A stretch of DNA of 64,000 nucleotides, taken from the NCBI RefSeq assembly GCF_964355755.1, contig NC_092673.1, positions 5,957,001 to 6,021,000 of the forward strand, read 5' to 3'. Within the stretch, counting starts at the first letter, position 1; the number at the start of each line of letters is the position of its first letter. The notes beneath the pieces are model-generated. The model did not search any database. It was not told the DNA's origin and saw only the letters and a list, made by a program, of their open reading frames with translations. Position numbers and translations under genes: made by a program. This DNA is from Antedon mediterranea (lineage: Eukaryota > Echinodermata > Crinoidea > Comatulida > Antedonidae). Positions 60,792 to 64,000 of this stretch are shown in pieces.

Positions 60792-62877
60792 TTAAAGGAA
60801 AGGAACACCCTAATATCTTACCTAACTATTATAAAAGTAACCCTACCAACTTAATATTCAGCACAATTTATGTTTAAATCGGATTTGTAGTTTTCTAGTA
60901 AACAGGATTTTAAAGCTTTTTTCAAGACATTTGAAAATCGCCATCTTGTGCTCATGTTTGTGACGTCAGATACGGCCGACGAAAATTTTAAGATTCGCGG
61001 TTGCATTCAGCGCTTCTATTGGCTAAGCGAATCCGCTAATATGATTGGCTAATAACGCGACATGGGGTCATGATGCAGGACGGCGATGACACGGTATGAG
61101 CATGTGTGCTGGCTTGGTAAACAAACCTCCTTTGATCGATCTTTTCTTCTGCAAGCCAATTCGTAAATCTTTCAGCTATTGTTAATCTAGGCTATTGTTA
61201 CTTTTATTGCCTAGCTGTTTCAAACGGGATTTGGTAGGGGAATTAACTGGTAAACCTTCCAAACGGAGGCTGTTGGTTGACGATGCAGTGTCTACTTTAT
61301 TTTTGTTCAACACGAGTTGTAGGCCTCTAGGCTCTAATAAAGGCCTAGCTAGTAAGGCATACAGTACAGATACACTGGCCAAAAGTACACCATTCTTCGA
61401 CGGCTTGTTATGCTCGAGAATGTTCTTCTTCTCTTCTTTTTTCCTCATCAGCACGACGCAAAACTAACTCTCTTTCTGTATATTCTGGTTCCAAATTTTC
61501 TGAATTATAAAAACTCCAAGCCATATTCCGAAAATATTAGGTATGTTATTGTTAATGTTAGGCTATTTAATTGATTTTACGCCGTGGCTAAAGATACGGT
61601 ACCGTATCCTAACTTCAGTTTGCTAAAGGTACGGTAAAATTGCATTACGTCATAGTCAGCCAATGGGGTGCTGGTACGTGTGTGACGTCATCGTATAAGG
61701 ACTTGGGATTTTTTTTCATATCGCGAAAACGCTTGCGTTGCGTTTACGTCCTTGCGTTACGTTCTAGTGGGAACCAAGCTTAATGAAGTTCCAGTTCCGC
61801 TAACCACAAGTGTCCTCATCATCAAACGGTAAAAAAAAAGAAACTGACTTTTGTTTTCAAGCATTGCCCGTGGTAAATACAAAAAGAGATACTCTCTATA
61901 AATAAAAATAAAAAGTGATGGTGAATTTTTATCGGGCTTAACCACTCTAACTTCTATCTTACAGGCTTGTGGATGAGACGACTATTCAACAGTCTCCCGA
62001 TTAATTATAGATAATAAACATATATCAACATATTTAAATGCAAAAAAAAAAATGATCTCTAAGTTGTATTCACGCGTATAACATTTTTAAAAACAAGTGT
62101 AAAATCTATGATACGGACACTTTTTATATAGGCTCTAAAATTAGCCTAAATTAGCCTAAATAGGCCTATCGCAATCCTTTACTTCTTACAATTTACTTAC
62201 TGTAGTTTATTTCTATACTTTTCTATACAATTGGCTATGGTTTTAAATTGTAGGCGACGTGTGACATAAAGTTATCGGAACCGTAGTAATATTATAATTA
62301 ATATTGCATTCCATTCAATGCTACAGTATGTGCGATGTCCTTCTTGTGCGTCCGTCGCCTTGCAAATAGCGCGATGTGTTTGTTCGTAAAACCATATCAC
62401 ATATTAACTCAATTGGCGAAAACGCGTAAGCTTGTTCATAGATAAAGTCATGTTTTTTGATAACATTGATTAAAATCGAAATCTTTTTTTTGAATCTGTA
62501 AATTCAAGGTGTTATCACGATTTTGTATGATTTTGGTCGGATTTTGTGCACACTACCATTTTGTAGGGTCTTCACTTTCAAGGTCTTCGGTCTTCGATCT
62601 TTGCTTTCGAGGTCTTCGCTTTCGACACACCCGTTCTAAGACGATGGGCGCTTGGTGGATTTGCTTGAATGCGTCCACCTAATCTGACGTCACATAATTG
62701 CTCTTAACCTGTCAAAATGGCGCTGTTCAATTTCCAATATGTTGTCGTTTAAAAGTCTATTTTTTAACTAAATTGCTTACTATTGTACCTTGAACCACTG
62801 TAAGTGTAATCATGTTTTTATTACATTTATCTATAAGCACAGTGGCACATTTAGCCCAGGGTGTTCCTTTCCTTTAA
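60792..62877. mobile_element. 2.1-kb TTAA-flanked transposon, possibly Kolobok-like
   Basis: TTAAAGGAAAGGAACACCCT at the left is perfectly inverted at the right (62858-62877). Inside on the plus strand, after an acceptor-like site at 61,214, a frame reads CFKRDLVGELTGKPSKRRLL and VDDAVSTLFLF, which resembles the end of a THAP domain (CSxHF ... DAVPTLF). Kolobok elements combine TTAA targets with THAP proteins. No transposase core is visible. A fragment of another MITE lies inside at 61,727-61,783. Confidence 0.6.
61727..61783. mobile_element. MITE family D, half copy inside the 2.1-kb TTAA element
   Basis: Only the right end (TTGCGTTGCGTTTACGTCCT ... TAGTGGGAACCAAGCTTAA) is present. Confidence 0.6.
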
Positions 62878-64000
62878 TTCAATTCTTTTTTTAGTATTTA
62901 TATTTCAGTATTTTGAACAACTCGTTATGATTGAGGCAAGCGGATGTGAGGCACGCCTAATATTTGTGCGAGGCATTTTTTATCAATTCCAAAAGTGCAA
63001 GGGATGCGAGGAATATAGATTACATTTTCAAAGAGTGCGAGGCATCTTAACGTGATATTATATAAATCAACTATATAGATATTATTAATATTGGTCCTCC
63101 ACCCATGACTATTAATTCTTGGTTTTAACAGTTGCTATAGCGACAATCAGTACTTGTTGGCATGATGAGGACATTGTCAATTTACACTGCATACTTCGAT
63201 GCCCACAATAGAGTGGATCAATACATATCATTATATCATTTTTATTAGACTATCAAGTGTTCACGATTGATTTTACATTATTACACATCAACACAAAATA
63301 TTTATGTTTTCAAGCTTCATGGTTAAGAAATTCTTGTAATTGCCGCTATATCTAGTTGTTTCGCTTTAAAAAAATTTAACATATTGTGCCCTCGACAATT
63401 TTTCTAAGAGAGAACACACCTAATTTTACTACCACCATAAATTATATAGGCCTAGAACTACGGTGGGTGATTTCCGCCAAAGAAAACAATTAATTTATAA
63501 TAATACGGCGTTATAACGCCGTATTAGGTCGTTATAACGCCGTAATTAGGGCGCCCTAATTATACAATCTGTTCACACGTACATGTGATGCGCAGTACAT
63601 CAATAAACCTCTCGGCGCATTCACAGGTTTTAGAAAGTCACGTGGTACATTACTGGCCATCTTTGTGTCCAACTATGCCTATGAAGTGTATGAAGTTGAG
63701 TCATTTACTTAAAAAAATGTATAACATTCACAAGGTTTTAAATATCTAATTTAATATCAAAACAATCAATTTGTTTAAAGGATTTTGTTAAGATAACGCA
63801 ATCATAAAGTTACTGCGAAGATGATTTTAGACAACAAAATGTGAAAACAATGCATTACTATGAGAATCGCTGTACAAAATAAACGCGCACGCGTAAAGCG
63901 TGCATGGAGCGCACAGCCAGAGCTGCGGCGTTAAATTAAATGGATTAAAGCTATTTTGTTTGTTTAAAATCATCAAAATAATATTATTATTTTAACAGAA
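62878..64000. other. Right end of the window
   Basis: Only the palindromes at 63,501-63,562 stand out. Some CpG-containing sequence occurs at 63,880-63,930. No gene is seen. Confidence 0.5.
63501..63562. repeat. Two adjacent perfect palindromes
   Basis: 63501-63526 is a 26-bp perfect palindrome (half-site TAATACGGCGTTA). 63543-63562 is a 20-bp perfect palindrome TAATTAGGGCGCCCTAATTA. Between them GTTATAACGCCGTA repeats part of the first. Confidence 0.85.

Overview
This is eukaryotic, AT-rich DNA with spliced genes, short exons with GT/AG borders, and many small transposons. The gene content (a many-domain Ig/FN3 receptor, ACBD6, EDF1, TRUB2, a bee-venom-type secreted phospholipase A2 and a caspase) and the frequent AGGCCTA motif suggest an invertebrate deuterostome, most likely an echinoderm. 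The organism is an inference. All gene models below were built by hand from splice sites and reading-frame continuity.

Layout. Positions 1-31,600 (minus strand) hold the 5' part of one large gene: a signal peptide, eight Ig domains and five FN3 domains. It has 24 in-frame coding exons, about 1,304 codons, and runs off the left edge. ACBD6 (32,760-35,972, plus) is head-to-head with it across a short region that includes a dense AGGCCTAG block. EDF1/MBF1 (37,927-40,600, minus) and TRUB2 (42,288-45,177, plus) follow as a second divergent pair. A two-exon group III phospholipase A2 lies at 48,583-49,900 (minus). A caspase-like gene lies at 55,951-58,159 (minus). It keeps its catalytic motifs but has a probable one-base deletion and a missing splice acceptor in the exon with the catalytic His. 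The right end (59,440-64,000) is mostly mobile-element DNA.

Mobile DNA explains most of the rest. I see three TTAA-flanked inverted-repeat families, one with a long copy and its internal-deletion derivative and one Kolobok-like with a possible THAP exon. A Harbinger-like element occurs as two inverted 1-kb copies, one interrupted by an 837-bp hAT-like insertion whose empty site survives in the other copy. There are also several MITE families, tRNA-derived SINEs (one with a perfect 9-bp target duplication) and decayed non-LTR retrotransposons. Two minisatellites lie in introns of the receptor gene: 13 x 81 bp, open in frame on both strands, and a 16-bp unit beside an exon.

The genes do not form a pathway. 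ACBD6, EDF1 and TRUB2 are conserved housekeeping genes, the receptor is a cell-surface adhesion or guidance type, the phospholipase is secreted and the caspase is a cell-death protease. I found no convincing new multi-gene system. The most interesting signals are the nested transposons, the damaged caspase, the receptor's domain layout and the repeated copying of the ACBD6 3' end.
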